A stretch of DNA of 64,000 nt, taken from Corynebacterium occultum. Lineage in GTDB: Bacteria; Actinomycetota; Actinomycetes; Mycobacteriales; Mycobacteriaceae. Where the stretch lies: contig NZ_CP046455.1 in assembly GCF_009734425.1 (NCBI RefSeq), positions 1,550,001 to 1,614,000 on the forward strand, written 5' to 3'. The position numbers and the translations under genes are program-made. Shown one piece after another: positions 34,087 through 44,418 of this stretch. Every line of letters starts with the position of its first letter. Position 1 is the stretch's first letter. Under the pieces are notes generated by a model. The model was not told the origin of the DNA, searched no databases, and saw nothing but the letters and a program-made list of their open reading frames with translations.

Positions 34087-35340
34087 TTAGTGCAACCTGA
34101 TGCCCAGCAGGGCGTCAACGGCGGCGTTGAGGCACTGCCCGGCCCGGGCCAGTCCCTCACCAGCCGGGGTGTCGGTGTCTACTCCGGCAGCCCAGGTATC
34201 AAGGGCGGCCAGCGCGCCGGGGGTGTCCAGGTCATCGGCCAGGTGGGTGCGCAGCTGTTGCACGACCTCAGCTGCGGCCTTCACGTCCGTGGCATGTGCG
34301 ACGGCTTCCCGCCAGGTGGCCAGACGCTGCTCCCCTGCTGCCAGAACCTCATCCGACCAGTCCCGGTCGCTGCGGTAGTGCGCGGCGAAGACCCCCAGGC
34401 GGATGGCCGCAGGATCATGCCCCGCCGCAGTCAGTTGGGAGACCAGCACCAGGTTGCCCAGGGACTTCGACATCTTCACCCCGTTGAGGGCGATCATGCC
34501 AGCGTGGACATAGTGGTCGGCCATGCGCTCCACCCCGTAGCCGGCTTCGGCATGGGCGGCGGAGAACTCATGGTGCGGGAACACCAGGTCGGAGCCGCCG
34601 CCCTGGATGTCGAAGTTGGCGCCCAGTCGCTTCGTGGCGATGGCGGAGCATTCGATGTGCCAGCCGGGGCGGCCGGGGCCGAAGGGGGATTCCCAGCTGG
34701 GTTCCCCATCACGCCGGGCGCGCCAGAGCAGGGCATCCAGAGGGTGGCGTTTGCCGGCCCGCTCCGGGTCCCCGCCGCGTTCGGCGAAGAGCTCCGCCAT
34801 GGTGTCGCGGTCATAGTTGGATTCGTAGCCGAAGTTCTCGGTGGCCTCGATGGAGGCGTAGACATCCGGGTATGCCTCGTCATCGACGACATAGGCGGCA
34901 CCGGAGTCCAGCAGTCGCTGGACCAGGTCGATGACCTCGTCGATGGATTCGATCGCGCCGATGTAGTCACGCGGGGGGATCACCCGGAGGGTCTCCATAT
35001 CGGAGCGGAAGAGGTTGATCTGGCTGGTTCCCAGGTCCCGCCAGTCCACGCCGTCGCGCTCGGCGCGTTCGAAGAGGGGGTCGTCGACATCGGTGATGTT
35101 CTGGACGTAGTGCACCTGGTGACCGTTGTCGAGGAGCTGACGGTAGATCAGGTCGAAGGTCAGGTAGGTGGCGGCATGACCCAGGTGGGTGGAGTCATAG
35201 GGGGTGATGCCGCAGACGTACATGCCAGCGGTCTCCCCCGGGCTCACCGGGCGGACTTCTTGGTCCGCGGTGTCATGGAGTTGGAGTGGGACGGGCGAGC
35301 CAGCCACGTCGGGAACCTTAGGGGTGGGCCAAGAATGCAT
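34087..35340 (-). CDS. mshC: L-cysteine:GlcN-Ins ligase MshC (mycothiol biosynthesis)
   Basis: ATP-dependent ligation of cysteine to glucosaminyl-inositol, the third step of mycothiol synthesis. It is a cysteinyl-tRNA-synthetase relative of 417 residues from the ATG at 35340 ([10 protein letters not shown], as in other MshC); a GTG three codons earlier is possible. The HIGH-like motif is HLGHAATYL (~45), the KMSKS motif is KMSKSLGN (~285), and zinc-binding Cys/His residues are in place ([10 protein letters not shown]). The short C-terminal domain lacks the anticodon-binding part of CysS, which separates it from a true synthetase. Confidence 0.95.
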   Translation of the reverse strand: MHSWPTPKVPDVAGSPVPLQLHDTADQEVRPVSPGETAGMYVCGITPYDSTHLGHAATYLTFDLIYRQLLDNGHQVHYVQNITDVDDPLFERAERDGVDWRDLGTSQINLFRSDMETLRVIPPRDYIGAIESIDEVIDLVQRLLDSGAAYVVDDEAYPDVYASIEATENFGYESNYDRDTMAELFAERGGDPERAGKRHPLDALLWRARRDGEPSWESPFGPGRPGWHIECSAIATKRLGANFDIQGGGSDLVFPHHEFSAAHAEAGYGVERMADHYVHAGMIALNGVKMSKSLGNLVLVSQLTAAGHDPAAIRLGVFAAHYRSDRDWSDEVLAAGEQRLATWREAVAHATDVKAAAEVVQQLRTHLADDLDTPGALAALDTWAAGVDTDTPAGEGLARAGQCLNAAVDALLGIRLH

Positions 35341-35387
35341 GACACACACTCTAACGTTTCACCCCGACGTGGGGATCACCACGGCGA

Positions 35388-36275
35388 TCACATGGGGGAA
35401 AGTACCCCGGTGGCCAGCAGCAACATCACCAGCAGGCCCACCGGGATGCGGTAGGCGGCGAACCAGGCGAAGGAGTGGTTGGAGACGAACTTCAGCAGCC
35501 AGGCGATGCAGGCATAACCCAGGACGAAGCAGATCAGGATGCCCACAAGCAGCATCGGGATGGAGGCCATCTGCCCGCCGGCCTCCCCGGAGAGGGCGTC
35601 GGGAAGCGAATAAAGACCCGAGGCCAGCACCGCCGGGATGGCCAGCAGGAAGCTGAAGCGGGTGGCGACTTCGCGGTTGAGGCCGGTGAACAGGCCGGCG
35701 GAGATGGTGCCGCCGGAACGGGAGACACCCGGGATCAGCGCCAGACACTGCGCGAAGCCCATGATCAGCGCATCCTTCATGGTCAGGTCCTCGAAGTCGC
35801 GTTCCTTCTTGCCCACCTTCTCGGCGATGATGAACACGAAGGAGAAGAGCACCAGCACACTGGCGGTGATCCACAGGTTGCGCAACCCGTCCCGGATCAT
35901 GTCCTGGAAGAGCAGGCCGATGACACCGATCGGAATGGAGCCGACGATGACCATCCAACCCATGCGGTAGTCGAAGTTGCGGGCTTGCTTGTTGAACAGC
36001 CCCCGGAACCAGGCCGTCATGATCCGCCAGATGTCCTTGGCGAAGAACACCAGCACCGCTAATTCGGTGCCGAGCTGGACCACTGCGGTGAAGGAGGCCC
36101 CGGCATCAACCCCCCAGAAGAGCTCCGAGACTATCCGGAGATGCCCGGAGGAGCTGACAGGCAGAAATTCGGTGAGGCCTTGGACGATGGACAGGACAAT
36201 GGTTTGGAGCCAGGTCATTTCCCCGGCGCTGGCGGCGTCCGTGGTGGACTGCGCCAGCGTTGTCAGATCATTCAC
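35388..36275 (-). CDS. uppP: Undecaprenyl-diphosphatase (BacA/UppP)
   Basis: Integral membrane phosphatase that recycles undecaprenyl diphosphate for cell-wall synthesis. It has 295 residues with about eight hydrophobic helices. The catalytic motifs are [16 protein letters not shown] (~31-46) and [20 protein letters not shown] (~170-190). It starts 29 bases from the divergent aldo/keto-reductase-like gene and is followed by mshC, a conserved pair in actinobacteria. Confidence 0.96.
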   Translation of the reverse strand: MNDLTTLAQSTTDAASAGEMTWLQTIVLSIVQGLTEFLPVSSSGHLRIVSELFWGVDAGASFTAVVQLGTELAVLVFFAKDIWRIMTAWFRGLFNKQARNFDYRMGWMVIVGSIPIGVIGLLFQDMIRDGLRNLWITASVLVLFSFVFIIAEKVGKKERDFEDLTMKDALIMGFAQCLALIPGVSRSGGTISAGLFTGLNREVATRFSFLLAIPAVLASGLYSLPDALSGEAGGQMASIPMLLVGILICFVLGYACIAWLLKFVSNHSFAWFAAYRIPVGLLVMLLLATGVLSPM

Positions 36276-36304
36276 GCGGACAACCGTACTACTAGTCTGG
36301 AGTC

Positions 36305-37231
36305 GTGGAACAAAGATTGCTCGGTGTCAGCGGCCTACGGGTCTCAGAGATTGGCCTGGGTACCTCAACCTGGGGTGCCGGCACGAAGCCCGGGGAGGCG
36401 GGGAAGATCCTCCGCACCTTCCTCGACCGGGGTGGCAGCCTGATTGACTGCTCCCCGGTCTCCGGGCCGGGTCAGGCGGAGGAGATCCTCGCCGAGCAAC
36501 TGCGGGGTGGGGTGTCCCGGGAGGAGCTGGTGATCTCCGCCGCCGGCGGAGTGGACCCCAGGTCACCGGTCGGCAGCCGGGTCGACAGTTCCCGCCGTCG
36601 CCTGCTCTCCCAGCTGGACACCACCCTGCGTACCCTGGGCACTGACCATCTCGACCTGTGGAGTGTGGGGCACTGGGATGACCGCACCCCACCGGCGGAG
36701 GTGGCTGACACCCTCGACTACGCGGTACGCAGTGGCCGGGTCCGCTACGCCGGGGTCCGGGGTTATGCCGGTTGGCAGCTGGCGGTCACCGGGGCCGCCG
36801 CCCGAGGCCGGATCGTGGCTACCCAGAATGAATACTCCCTGCTGGTGCGAGACATCGAGGAGGAGCTGATCCCCGCCGCCCGCCACTTAGGTGTCGGTCT
36901 CATCGCGGCTGCCCCCCTGGGCCAGGGGGTGCTCAGCGGTAAATACCGGGATGGGTTGCCCACCCCGGCAGGCAACTCGGAACGGGATGCCGAGGTGCAC
37001 GCCTACCTGGTGGAACACACCCGCACCATCGTCGAGGCCTTGAGCACCGCAGCCGCCGGGTTGGGCATCTCCCCCTCGGTGGCCGCCCTGGCCTGGGTCC
37101 GGGACCGCCCCGGAGTGTCCAGCGCGGTGGTCGGGGCGCGAACCCCCACCCAGCTCATGGAGCTTCTCGACGCCGCAGACAAGATGCTGCCCCGCGCGAT
37201 CGCTAAAGCGCTCGACGATGTCTCCACCTGA
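36305..37231 (+). CDS. Aldo/keto-reductase-fold protein with degenerate catalytic tetrad
   Basis: 308-residue protein of the AKR TIM-barrel fold, starting at GTG. Family blocks are clear: [43 protein letters not shown], and the C-terminal [19 protein letters not shown] nucleotide-binding region. The usual DTAxxYGxGxSE reads [14 protein letters not shown], so the catalytic Tyr is Ser. The Lys expected in the next strand is absent (LVISAAGG), and the His position reads Gly with a His shifted by one. NADPH binding may persist but reductase activity is doubtful. It heads an operon with a lipoprotein gene and pyrD. Confidence 0.85.
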   Translation: MEQRLLGVSGLRVSEIGLGTSTWGAGTKPGEAGKILRTFLDRGGSLIDCSPVSGPGQAEEILAEQLRGGVSREELVISAAGGVDPRSPVGSRVDSSRRRLLSQLDTTLRTLGTDHLDLWSVGHWDDRTPPAEVADTLDYAVRSGRVRYAGVRGYAGWQLAVTGAAARGRIVATQNEYSLLVRDIEEELIPAARHLGVGLIAAAPLGQGVLSGKYRDGLPTPAGNSERDAEVHAYLVEHTRTIVEALSTAAAGLGISPSVAALAWVRDRPGVSSAVVGARTPTQLMELLDAADKMLPRAIAKALDDVST

Positions 37232-37255
37232 GGGCTGCTGCTAGGCTCAACAGTT

Positions 37256-38281
37256 GTGAAAAAGCGTGGACTGATCCTGGGCTCCCTGGCCGTAACGGCC
37301 ACCGTCGTCTTAAGTGGCTGCACCACCGGCAGTGTGCCGGAACCGGGGCCGGACATGGGAAATGCCGCGGCGGTGGTCTCCCCCGCCGCCACTGACCCGG
37401 CGGGGAGGATCATCGACATTCCCGCCGAGCGCGCCGGGATCACCGACATGGAACTGGCGGGCGAGATCATCGCCCTGCGCTCCGAGAACACCCTGAGCAT
37501 CGGGGAGCTGAGCGCCCAGGAGTCCGGTGCAGCCGAGGTGCTGGCCATCGACTCCACCTGCGGGGATCTGGCTGTCAGTGGTGCCGGGGACACCTTCACC
37601 CTGCCCTGCGGCAACACCCTCTACCTGATCGACGCCCTGAACCCGAACCTGGATGAGGTGCTGGAACTCCAGGCGCCGGCCACGGTGGCCACCCAGACCT
37701 CCACCGGGGAGGTGCTGGTGGGTAATGACGTGGAGGATTCCCTGACGATCTACCGCGCCGGGGAGGAAGCCACGACCTTCGCGGTGGAAGGCGCCAACAC
37801 CCAGTTGATCTCGGTGCCGGTGAAAGGCCAACCGGACGCGGTGGTGCGCACCTGGAACCCCGAGACCCTGATCCAGGATGTGGACTGGACCAATGACCGC
37901 CAGGGGGCGACCCTGCGGGTGGGGATCGGCCTGGGACAGATGGCTGGCGGCCCGGATGGCCTGGTCCTGGTCTCCGATAACCTCGCCCCCCAGATCGCGG
38001 TCTACTCCGCCACCGATATCATCCGCCTGCACCAGACCGCCCCGGTGGATGAAAGCCCCTGGGGCCTTGCCTGGGATCCAGCCAACGAGCTGGCCTGGAT
38101 CGCCTCCACCGCCGAGAACACCCTGAGCGCCTATGATATTTCCGAGGGGGTGCCCACCGAGCAGGCCAAGCTGAACTCCGTGGCCGATGCGAAAAATATC
38201 CTGGTTCTCCAGGACGGCACCCTGCTGGCCGCCTCCGAGTCTGGGGATGGCCTCCAGGTCATCGAGCAGCCGCTCAGCTGA
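37256..38281 (+). CDS. Secreted lipoprotein with predicted beta-propeller
   Basis: 341 residues from a GTG, 24 bases after the preceding stop. The N-terminal signal peptide ends in the lipobox LSGC (Cys ~22). The mature part has repeated short beta-strand blocks (for example [20 protein letters not shown] and [19 protein letters not shown]), consistent with a YVTN/WD-like propeller of about seven blades. Mycobacteria have a lipoprotein (LppL) beside pyrD at the same position. The function is unknown; an envelope binding role is plausible. Confidence 0.82.
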   Translation: MKKRGLILGSLAVTATVVLSGCTTGSVPEPGPDMGNAAAVVSPAATDPAGRIIDIPAERAGITDMELAGEIIALRSENTLSIGELSAQESGAAEVLAIDSTCGDLAVSGAGDTFTLPCGNTLYLIDALNPNLDEVLELQAPATVATQTSTGEVLVGNDVEDSLTIYRAGEEATTFAVEGANTQLISVPVKGQPDAVVRTWNPETLIQDVDWTNDRQGATLRVGIGLGQMAGGPDGLVLVSDNLAPQIAVYSATDIIRLHQTAPVDESPWGLAWDPANELAWIASTAENTLSAYDISEGVPTEQAKLNSVADAKNILVLQDGTLLAASESGDGLQVIEQPLS

Positions 38282-38325
38282 ATCACCCCGCCACCACCCC
38301 TGATCCACCTCGACCGGGAGAAACC

Positions 38326-39438
38326 ATGACCACAGCGGCCCCCATCCGCAAGAAGCTCTACCACGTCGCCCTGAAGCTGATGTTCCAGATCCGCCCCGAG
38401 CGGATCCACGGTCACATCAACACCACCCTGGGTGCCGCACAGACACTGGGCCCGGTCAACCGGGCCATGGGCCAGGTCCTGCCGGTGAAGGACCCCACCC
38501 TCTCCCAGGAGGTGTTCGGGGTGACCTTCCCGCGCCCCCTGGGTCTGGCCGCCGGTTTCGACAAGAACGCCAACTCCCCTGATGTGTGGGCACCCCTGGG
38601 GTTCGGTTATGCCGAACTGGGCACCGTCACCGCCTCCCCGCAGCCGGGTAACCCCACCCCGCGGCTCTTCCGCCTCAAGGCAGACCAGGCGATCCTGAAC
38701 CGGATGGGATTCAACAATGAGGGGGCGGCCGAGGTGGCCGCCAATCTGCGTCGTCGGCGTTCCCGGGATGTCATCGGCATCAACATCGGCAAAACCAAGG
38801 TGGTTCCGGCGGAGGAAGCCGTGGATGACTACCGTCGTTCCGCTTCCTTGCTCGGCCACCTGGCTGACTACCTGGTGGTCAACGTCTCCTCCCCCAACAC
38901 CCCGGGGTTGCGTGACCTGCAGGCCGTGGAATCCCTGCGCCCCATCCTGGCGGCGGTGCAGGAAGCCACCGGGGACACCCCGGTGCTGGTCAAGATCGCC
39001 CCGGATCTCTCCGATGAGGATGTCGACGCCGTGGCCGACCTGGCTCTCGAGCTGGAACTGGCGGGCATTGTCGCCACCAACACCACCATCTCCCGGGAGG
39101 GGCTGCAGACCCCGGCCCGGGAGGTCGCGGACATGGGTGCCGGCGGTATCTCCGGCCCACCGGTGGCGGCACGTTCCCTGGAGGTGCTCAAACGTCTCTA
39201 CGCCCGGGTCGGTGACCAGCTGGTGCTGATCTCCGTCGGCGGTATCGTCACCCCGGAGCAGGCCTGGGAACGCATCGCCTCCGGTGCCACCCTGCTGCAG
39301 GGCTACACCCCCTTCATCTACGGCGGCCCGGACTGGATCCGTGACATCCACCGCGGCATCGCCGAGCAGCTCAAGCGACACGGTTACGAAAATATCGCCG
39401 AGGCCATCGGCTGCGGCAAGCCCTGGCGAGAGAACTAG
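38326..39438 (+). CDS. pyrD: Dihydroorotate dehydrogenase, quinone-linked (class 2)
   Basis: FMN enzyme of pyrimidine synthesis that passes electrons to the quinone pool. It has 370 residues: an N-terminal amphipathic extension (~1-45) for membrane association, [11 protein letters not shown] (~79), the signature [15 protein letters not shown] (~183-197) with the class 2 catalytic Ser, [12 protein letters not shown], and the C-terminal phosphate-binding LISVGGI. GGGAG lies before the ATG. It is downstream of the lipoprotein gene by 44 bases. Confidence 0.97.
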   Translation: MTTAAPIRKKLYHVALKLMFQIRPERIHGHINTTLGAAQTLGPVNRAMGQVLPVKDPTLSQEVFGVTFPRPLGLAAGFDKNANSPDVWAPLGFGYAELGTVTASPQPGNPTPRLFRLKADQAILNRMGFNNEGAAEVAANLRRRRSRDVIGINIGKTKVVPAEEAVDDYRRSASLLGHLADYLVVNVSSPNTPGLRDLQAVESLRPILAAVQEATGDTPVLVKIAPDLSDEDVDAVADLALELELAGIVATNTTISREGLQTPAREVADMGAGGISGPPVAARSLEVLKRLYARVGDQLVLISVGGIVTPEQAWERIASGATLLQGYTPFIYGGPDWIRDIHRGIAEQLKRHGYENIAEAIGCGKPWREN

Positions 39439-39462
39439 AAGTTCGGTGACCTAAAGCAAAGA

Positions 39463-39516
39463 GGGAAGGCCCCCTGGGGGGAGGAAAATATATTCCTCCC
39501 CCCAGGGGGCCTTCCC
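39463..39516. terminator. Strong terminator after pyrD
   Basis: A perfect 24-bp inverted repeat, arms 39463-39486 and 39493-39516, with an AATATA loop. It lies between convergent pyrD and the small membrane protein gene and can serve both strands. Confidence 0.85.
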
Positions 39517-39546
39517 AACTCATCTGTGTGCGGCCCGGGGGGCGCA

Positions 39547-39942
39547 CTACTTCTTCGGGGTCATCGAACGACGGATCACCAGTGCACAGATCAGCGCCAG
39601 GATGCCATAGCCCAGCAACCAGGGCTGGGTGATGTGGGTCAGCGCCTCAGTGGGCAGGAAACGGCTGGCGATCACCAGCACCATGGCAACCGCCAGGGCG
39701 ATGACCTGGGTTCGGCTGGACTCCTGGTTACGACTCATCGTGGCGAAGGCACCGAGGATGAGGGCTGCCACCACGATGGCCAAAAAGCGTGGGGTCACCG
39801 CGAAGGGCACCAAGAAGCCGGCACTGAGGTACTCAATGAAGAGGAAGATGAACAGCACCATCGCCAGTGCCATGAAGGCCCCGCCGACTCGGAGTGGAAG
39901 CGGAACGCGGAAGCCCTCAGGGGCCGATGAGTTTTTAGCCAT
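39547..39942 (-). CDS. Small integral membrane protein of unknown function
   Basis: 131 residues from the ATG at 39942 (MAKNSSAPEGFRV). Four hydrophobic helices are visible (~20-40, ~45-62, ~75-92, ~104-122) with a basic C-terminus. The longer open frame upstream is the out-of-frame image of the PEBP gene and is not used. It begins 13 bases after the PEBP stop, so the two are probably co-transcribed. The family is not recognised. Confidence 0.8.
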   Translation of the reverse strand: MAKNSSAPEGFRVPLPLRVGGAFMALAMVLFIFLFIEYLSAGFLVPFAVTPRFLAIVVAALILGAFATMSRNQESSRTQVIALAVAMVLVIASRFLPTEALTHITQPWLLGYGILALICALVIRRSMTPKK

Positions 39943-39955
39943 AATGTGACCCAGC

Positions 39956-40495
39956 TTAACTGTTCTCGTACCAGCCCCAGAGGATGGCCCGACCGAGGGA
40001 GTGGAAATAGAGGTTGAAACCCAACACCGTCGGGGTGGCATCGGCCGGAATGTCCAGCTTCTCCACATCCACCGCATGCACGGCGAAGAGGTAACGGTGC
40101 GGGGCATGACCGCCCGGGGGGTTGGCCCCGTAGTAGGTGGCCTGGCCGGAGTCATTCTTCAGGGAGATGACCCCCTCCAGGCCCAGATCCGCCGCGGAAC
40201 CGGCACCGGTGGGAAGTTCGGTGGTGTCCACCGGGATATTGAAGGCCGCCCAGTGCCAAAAACCGGCAGCGGTGGGGGCATCCGGATCGAAGCAGGTCAC
40301 CGCGAGGGATTTGGTTCCCTCGGGCAGATCAGACCAGGCCAGCTGCGGGGAAATACTCTGCGCGGCGGTCTGTGCCTCCGCCAGTTGGGCACCATCGGCC
40401 AGATCAGTCGAGCTCAGCGGAAAGGAGGGCAGATCCTTCAGCGGGGCATAGGGATCGGGGCCGGGAAAACGGCTGTCATCAGCATAAGTGTTCAT
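39956..40495 (-). CDS. YbhB/YbcL-type phosphatidylethanolamine-binding-like protein
   Basis: 179 residues from the ATG at 40495 (MNTYADDSRFPGPDPYAPL). PEBP-family landmarks are PQLAWSDLPEGTKSLAVTCFDPDAPT (~50-75), FWHWAAFNIP, and YYGANPPGGHAPHRYLFAVHAV with the GxHrYxF motif that lines the anion-binding pocket. No signal peptide is seen, so it is cytoplasmic. The ligand is unknown; bacterial members are sometimes described as kinase or serine-protease modulators. Mycobacteria also carry a PEBP gene near pyrD. Confidence 0.9.
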   Translation of the reverse strand: MNTYADDSRFPGPDPYAPLKDLPSFPLSSTDLADGAQLAEAQTAAQSISPQLAWSDLPEGTKSLAVTCFDPDAPTAAGFWHWAAFNIPVDTTELPTGAGSAADLGLEGVISLKNDSGQATYYGANPPGGHAPHRYLFAVHAVDVEKLDIPADATPTVLGFNLYFHSLGRAILWGWYENS

Positions 40496-40536
40496 GACCC
40501 TGTTTGTACCTGAACTCACCGCCTTCCGCAGATTTT

Positions 40537-42360
40537 TCACACCTGCCCCACCTCCCCACCTCCCTGCCGCCACCGCTGGTAGAGCCCGGCATAGCGGCCC
40601 CCGGCGGCCAGCAGCTGCTCATGGGTGCCGTCTTCGAGAAGCTCACCCTCCTCCATCAGGATGACCCGGTCAGCGCTGACCGCCTGATCCAGACGGTGCG
40701 CCACCACCAGGGCGGTTCGGCCCTGCGCCGCAACTGCAGCGGCCTGTTCCAATAACCGGGAACTGTCACTGCCGGCTTCACTGGTCGCCTCATCCAGGAT
40801 CAGCACCGGCGGGTTACGCAGCAGGATCCGGGCCAGGGCGACCTGTTGGGCCACCTCCGGGGCGAGTTCCTCCGCCCCGGCCCCGACCGGGGTGTCCAGA
40901 TCCTGGGGGAACCAGCGGGAAAAGTGCGCCCCACCCGGCGGCAGGCCGACCCTGGTCAGGGCGTCGATAAGCAGTTCATCACCGGCCCCGGGAGCCGCCA
41001 TCTGCAGGTCCTGCCTTAAGGGCCCGGCAAAAAGATGCACCTCCTGACTCAGCAGGGTGACCTGGCGTGCGATCCAGTTGTCACTGACCTGCTGCGTATC
41101 GACACCCCCGATCCACACCTTCCCACCATCTGGCCGCAGCAACCCGGCGAGCAATGCCGCCAGGGTTGATTTTCCTGCTCCGGAGGTGCCCACCAGCGCG
41201 GTGGTGCTACCCGGATCCAGCACCAGGCTCAGTTCCTGAATCAGCCCGGCACCACCCGGATAAGCATAAGACAAGTTCTTGATCTTGACTTCTGGGGGTT
41301 TTTCCAGATTTTCAGGCTCTTCCCGGTGGGTGACCCCACCTCCGATCCGGGCCAGGGACACCGCCCGCCCCAACCCGGTGATCGCGGTCTGGATTTCCCC
41401 GGCGAAAAGCATCACATTGAAAAGGTGCACCTCCATGCGCACGATCAGCACCACCGCAGCGGTGGCTGCCCCGGGGCTCAGGAGCTCCTGTTGGACAAGC
41501 CAGGTGCCCAGCAGGAAGGTCAACAGCAGCAGCAGACCATAGGCGAAGAAACCCAGACCGAGGATGCGGGTGAAGATGGGGGCACGGTCTGCCCGGGCCT
41601 GGACCGCCACCCAGGAGGAACTGGCCATGCGGGTGTGCGCCCACCGGTCAAGCCCCAGGATGCGGAGGGTCTGCGCACCGCGGATGGTGTCGAGCAGGAG
41701 GTTATTTCTTCGGGCCTCAGCACTGGAGACGATATTGCTGGCCTGCGGAATGTACCGCAAGACGGTACGGACCCCGGGGATGAGGATGAGGGTGACGCTG
41801 AGGAAGACCAGGAGGTAGGACCAGTGGATCAGTCCCAGGGAGAGAATGGTCGCCGGAAACATCAGGGTGGTGATCACCAGGCGAACCCCGATGAATGAGG
41901 TGATGCGGACGGTAGTGTCGATGTCCTGGGTGATACGCGTGATCAGATTGCCGGTACCCAGGGCCATCACCTCCGGCACCGGGGCGCGCAGAGCCGCGGC
42001 GAGGGCATCTTTGCGCAGGTCGACCGAGAGCCGGCGGACCCGGGAGATGATCAGGTAGCCACCTGATGCCCGACCGATGGTCTCCAGCAGCAACAAAGCA
42101 GCCACCACCCCGAGCAGAAGACCGAAACCTGCAGCACCACCCCCGAGCACGGGCAACGCTCCCCCGCCGTCGATCAGATCCACCGAGAAGCCCAGCAGGG
42201 TGGAGGTGCCGACCATGCAGAGCAGGGTGAGCAGAAAGATCGGGGTGGCCAACAGGTACCAGCCGGGCCCCGGACGTGCGGGCAGGGTGCCCAGGTGCCG
42301 CAGGGAAATGGCCAGGGTCGTCGGCGGGAGGGCATCTGCCTGCCGCCCGGCGGAATTCAC
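40537..42360 (-). CDS. ABC exporter subunit B (intact Walker A, degenerate signature)
   Basis: Fused permease-ATPase of 607 residues: six hydrophobic helices (~30-310) and a C-terminal ATPase domain (~345-590). Walker A is [11 protein letters not shown], the Q-loop Gln is present in [10 protein letters not shown], Walker B with catalytic Glu is VLILDEATS, and the switch His is in VVAHRLDQ. The ABC signature normally read LSGGQ is instead ELAPEVAQQ, and the D-loop is altered (SEAGSD). It overlaps the upstream subunit as ATGA. It should form a heterodimer with it. The substrate is unknown. Confidence 0.9.
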   Translation of the reverse strand: MNSAGRQADALPPTTLAISLRHLGTLPARPGPGWYLLATPIFLLTLLCMVGTSTLLGFSVDLIDGGGALPVLGGGAAGFGLLLGVVAALLLLETIGRASGGYLIISRVRRLSVDLRKDALAAALRAPVPEVMALGTGNLITRITQDIDTTVRITSFIGVRLVITTLMFPATILSLGLIHWSYLLVFLSVTLILIPGVRTVLRYIPQASNIVSSAEARRNNLLLDTIRGAQTLRILGLDRWAHTRMASSSWVAVQARADRAPIFTRILGLGFFAYGLLLLLTFLLGTWLVQQELLSPGAATAAVVLIVRMEVHLFNVMLFAGEIQTAITGLGRAVSLARIGGGVTHREEPENLEKPPEVKIKNLSYAYPGGAGLIQELSLVLDPGSTTALVGTSGAGKSTLAALLAGLLRPDGGKVWIGGVDTQQVSDNWIARQVTLLSQEVHLFAGPLRQDLQMAAPGAGDELLIDALTRVGLPPGGAHFSRWFPQDLDTPVGAGAEELAPEVAQQVALARILLRNPPVLILDEATSEAGSDSSRLLEQAAAVAAQGRTALVVAHRLDQAVSADRVILMEEGELLEDGTHEQLLAAGGRYAGLYQRWRQGGGEVGQV

Positions 42361-43985
42361 CGCCCGACCTCTCCGCGGAACACCTGATCAGCCAGGGAAC
42401 GCCAGGTGGGGTTGGTGGTGATCACGATGGTGACCTTCCCGGCGCGTAACTGCCTGATGGCCCGGGCAACCTGGTCGAGGGTGACGGCATCCAGACCGGT
42501 GGTGGGATCGTCGAGGATGAGGACCTCGGGGTCGCGGGCCAGGACCCGGGCCAGGGCCACGCGTTGACGTTGGCCCCCGGAGAGGTTGAGTCCGGCCTCC
42601 CCGATCGGGGTGTCGGGCAGCTGGAGCTGCTGGCCTGTCTGGGGCAGCTGGCCACCCAGGCGGCGGAGGATGTCCCCGCAGGCTGCGGCAGTCAGGGCGG
42701 CCACCAGCTTCTGGGGTGGGATGTTCCCCTCGGGGTTGAGGTTGTCTGCCAGGGTGCCCTCGAAGACGTGGATTCGGTGTGGTGCGAGCAGCACCTGTTC
42801 TGGAGGGTGGTGGGAGGCCAGGCGGGTCAGTTGCTCGAGCATGTTCTGCTGTTGGGTGGCGTCATGTGGGTGCCAGATGCTTAAGCCGGTGGGTAATTCC
42901 GCGGGATGTGGCGGCGGCTTCCGGTTCTGCTCTGGCGCTGCCCTGTCAAGGTCCGTGAGGAGACCACTGACCCTCTGGGTGGAGGCCGCGCCCCGGGCCC
43001 AGACTTCGCTGAACATGCCGAAGGAGTAGCCCATCACCGTCAGGGCAGGTGGCACCAGCAGGGTGACACTGATCATCTCACCCGGGGTGATGACCTGGGT
43101 GAAAGCCAGCAGGCCGGCATAACTGAGCAGGCCGATGGTGCACAGGGTGGGCACCAGTTGGCGCAGAAAGGTCAGCCAGGCCTGGAGTCGGGCTTCCACC
43201 AGCATCAGCATCAGGGCCTGCTCGGCGGTCCGGGCGAAACGTTTCTCGCTCTGCTCGGTCGCCCCGAGACCCTTGAGCACCCGGGAACCCTGAGCCAGGT
43301 CGGTGGCGACGGAGATGGAGGTGGCTTCCGCGGCGCGGCGGCGGGCCGAGATCCGGGTCAGGGGTTTGGCACTGATCCAGGTTGCCAGGGCGGTGAGCAG
43401 ACCACCGACCGGGAGGAGCACCGCGATGATCCCGGAGATCGGGAGGAGCGCGATGGTGGAGCCAAGCAGGAAACCGATCATCATCACCGGGAAACCCAGC
43501 ACCTGTTTGAGTTCCCCGATCTGCATCGAGTCCTGGTCGACGGTGTTGAGGACGGTGCCCGGCGCGATCCGGGGGTCAGGAGCGGCCAGCACCCTGGCGC
43601 TTAATTCCAGGCGCAGGGTGTGCACGGTTCGGGCCGCACCCAGATCGCCCAGGGCGTCCCCGGTGGCCCCCAGGATGAAGCTGGAGAAAAGCAGGCCGAT
43701 GATCACCACCCCGATCCAGATCACCGCTCCCGGGTCTTCCCCGCCGAAGGCCACGTCGGTGCCGCGTCCGATGAGGAGGGATATCATCGCGCCCAGCAGA
43801 TTGGACACCAGCATGCTCAGCAGGATGCCGGCGGCGGCGATGGGGTGGGCCCAGAGCAGGGCCCAGGTACGTCGCGACAGTGAGGTTCCGGCAGACAGGG
43901 TGGCGTCGAGAAGCGCTCGGTCGTCGGGTGGGGATTCGGGCACGAACCAGGACCAGGTGGGCATGCGCCTGAAACGCGGGGCCAT
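42357..43985 (-). CDS. ABC exporter subunit A (no Walker A, intact LSGGQ)
   Basis: Partner subunit of 542 residues from the ATG at 43985 ([11 protein letters not shown]); longer frames upstream have no support. It has six hydrophobic helices (~35-300) and a shortened ATPase domain. The region that should hold Walker A reads [19 protein letters not shown] with no P-loop. The Q-loop Gln is missing ([12 protein letters not shown]). LSGGQRQR is intact, Walker B is [12 protein letters not shown] (Asp in place of the catalytic Glu), and the switch His is replaced (VITTNP). The frame is open throughout, so this is not a frameshift. It can only supply LSGGQ to its partner's site. Confidence 0.9.
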   Translation of the reverse strand: MAPRFRRMPTWSWFVPESPPDDRALLDATLSAGTSLSRRTWALLWAHPIAAAGILLSMLVSNLLGAMISLLIGRGTDVAFGGEDPGAVIWIGVVIIGLLFSSFILGATGDALGDLGAARTVHTLRLELSARVLAAPDPRIAPGTVLNTVDQDSMQIGELKQVLGFPVMMIGFLLGSTIALLPISGIIAVLLPVGGLLTALATWISAKPLTRISARRRAAEATSISVATDLAQGSRVLKGLGATEQSEKRFARTAEQALMLMLVEARLQAWLTFLRQLVPTLCTIGLLSYAGLLAFTQVITPGEMISVTLLVPPALTVMGYSFGMFSEVWARGAASTQRVSGLLTDLDRAAPEQNRKPPPHPAELPTGLSIWHPHDATQQQNMLEQLTRLASHHPPEQVLLAPHRIHVFEGTLADNLNPEGNIPPQKLVAALTAAACGDILRRLGGQLPQTGQQLQLPDTPIGEAGLNLSGGQRQRVALARVLARDPEVLILDDPTTGLDAVTLDQVARAIRQLRAGKVTIVITTNPTWRSLADQVFRGEVGR

Positions 43986-44127
43986 AGCTCTTAAAGTTAC
44001 CCCAGTCACAGTCCTGGGCCAGGGAAAGGGAAATGTGGATCTCCCGCGGGGTGGTGGGAAGTCTGGGCTTAGCAATGCTTACAAAGATGTCATTAAATCT
44101 TGCCGAAACCATCCTCTAGCTGCCGAT

Positions 44128-44157
44128 TTGTAAAGAAATGCGGCTTAAGGCTACAGT
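44128..44157 (+). promoter_or_regulatory. Promoter of tRNA-Leu
   Basis: TTGTAA at 44128-44133 and TACAGT at 44152-44157, spaced 18 bases, sit ~43 bases upstream of the tRNA. They resemble a housekeeping -35/-10 pair. Confidence 0.5.
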
Positions 44158-44199
44158 ATTCCATGTGCCCAGCCGAGAGGTTGAGAACACAAACACCCA

Positions 44200-44285
44200 G
44201 CCCGGGTGGCGGAATGGCAGACGCGCTAGCTTGAGGTGCTAGTGTCCTATTAACGGACGTGGGGGTTCAAGTCCCCCTCCGGGCA
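44200..44285 (+). tRNA. tRNA-Leu (anticodon GAG)
   Basis: 86-base class II tRNA. The acceptor stem GCCCGGG pairs with TCCGGGC (one G-T pair), the anticodon stem CTAGC/GCTAG holds loop TTGAGGT with anticodon GAG, a long variable arm (TGTCCT...GGACG) follows, and the T arm is GGGGGTTCAAGTCCCCC. It reads CUC and CUU codons. CCA is not fully encoded (ACA follows). Confidence 0.97.
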
Positions 44286-44292
44286 CAGAATT

Positions 44293-44338
44293 AAAACTCC
44301 GGTTCCTGATCGTGAAGATGATCAGGAGCCGGAGTTTT
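44293..44338 (+). terminator. Terminator after tRNA-Leu
   Basis: AAAACTCCGG and TCCTGATC pair with GATCAGGA and CCGGAGTTTT across an 8-base loop, with one G-T pair, ending in TTTTCT. It lies 8 bases after the tRNA. Confidence 0.85.
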
Positions 44339-44418
44339 CTGCTTTCCGCTCCCCCGGGGATGAATCGGGGGGTTGATTCACCCACTGTGGGGCCGCCCGG
44401 CCTGGGATACTTCAGATC

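Noticed and set aside
42357..43985. A frameshift or pseudogene in ABC subunit A explaining the missing Walker A.
   Set aside because: The frame is continuous with normal codon use, retains LSGGQ and Walker B, and is translationally coupled to its partner, so the loss looks like a maintained state.
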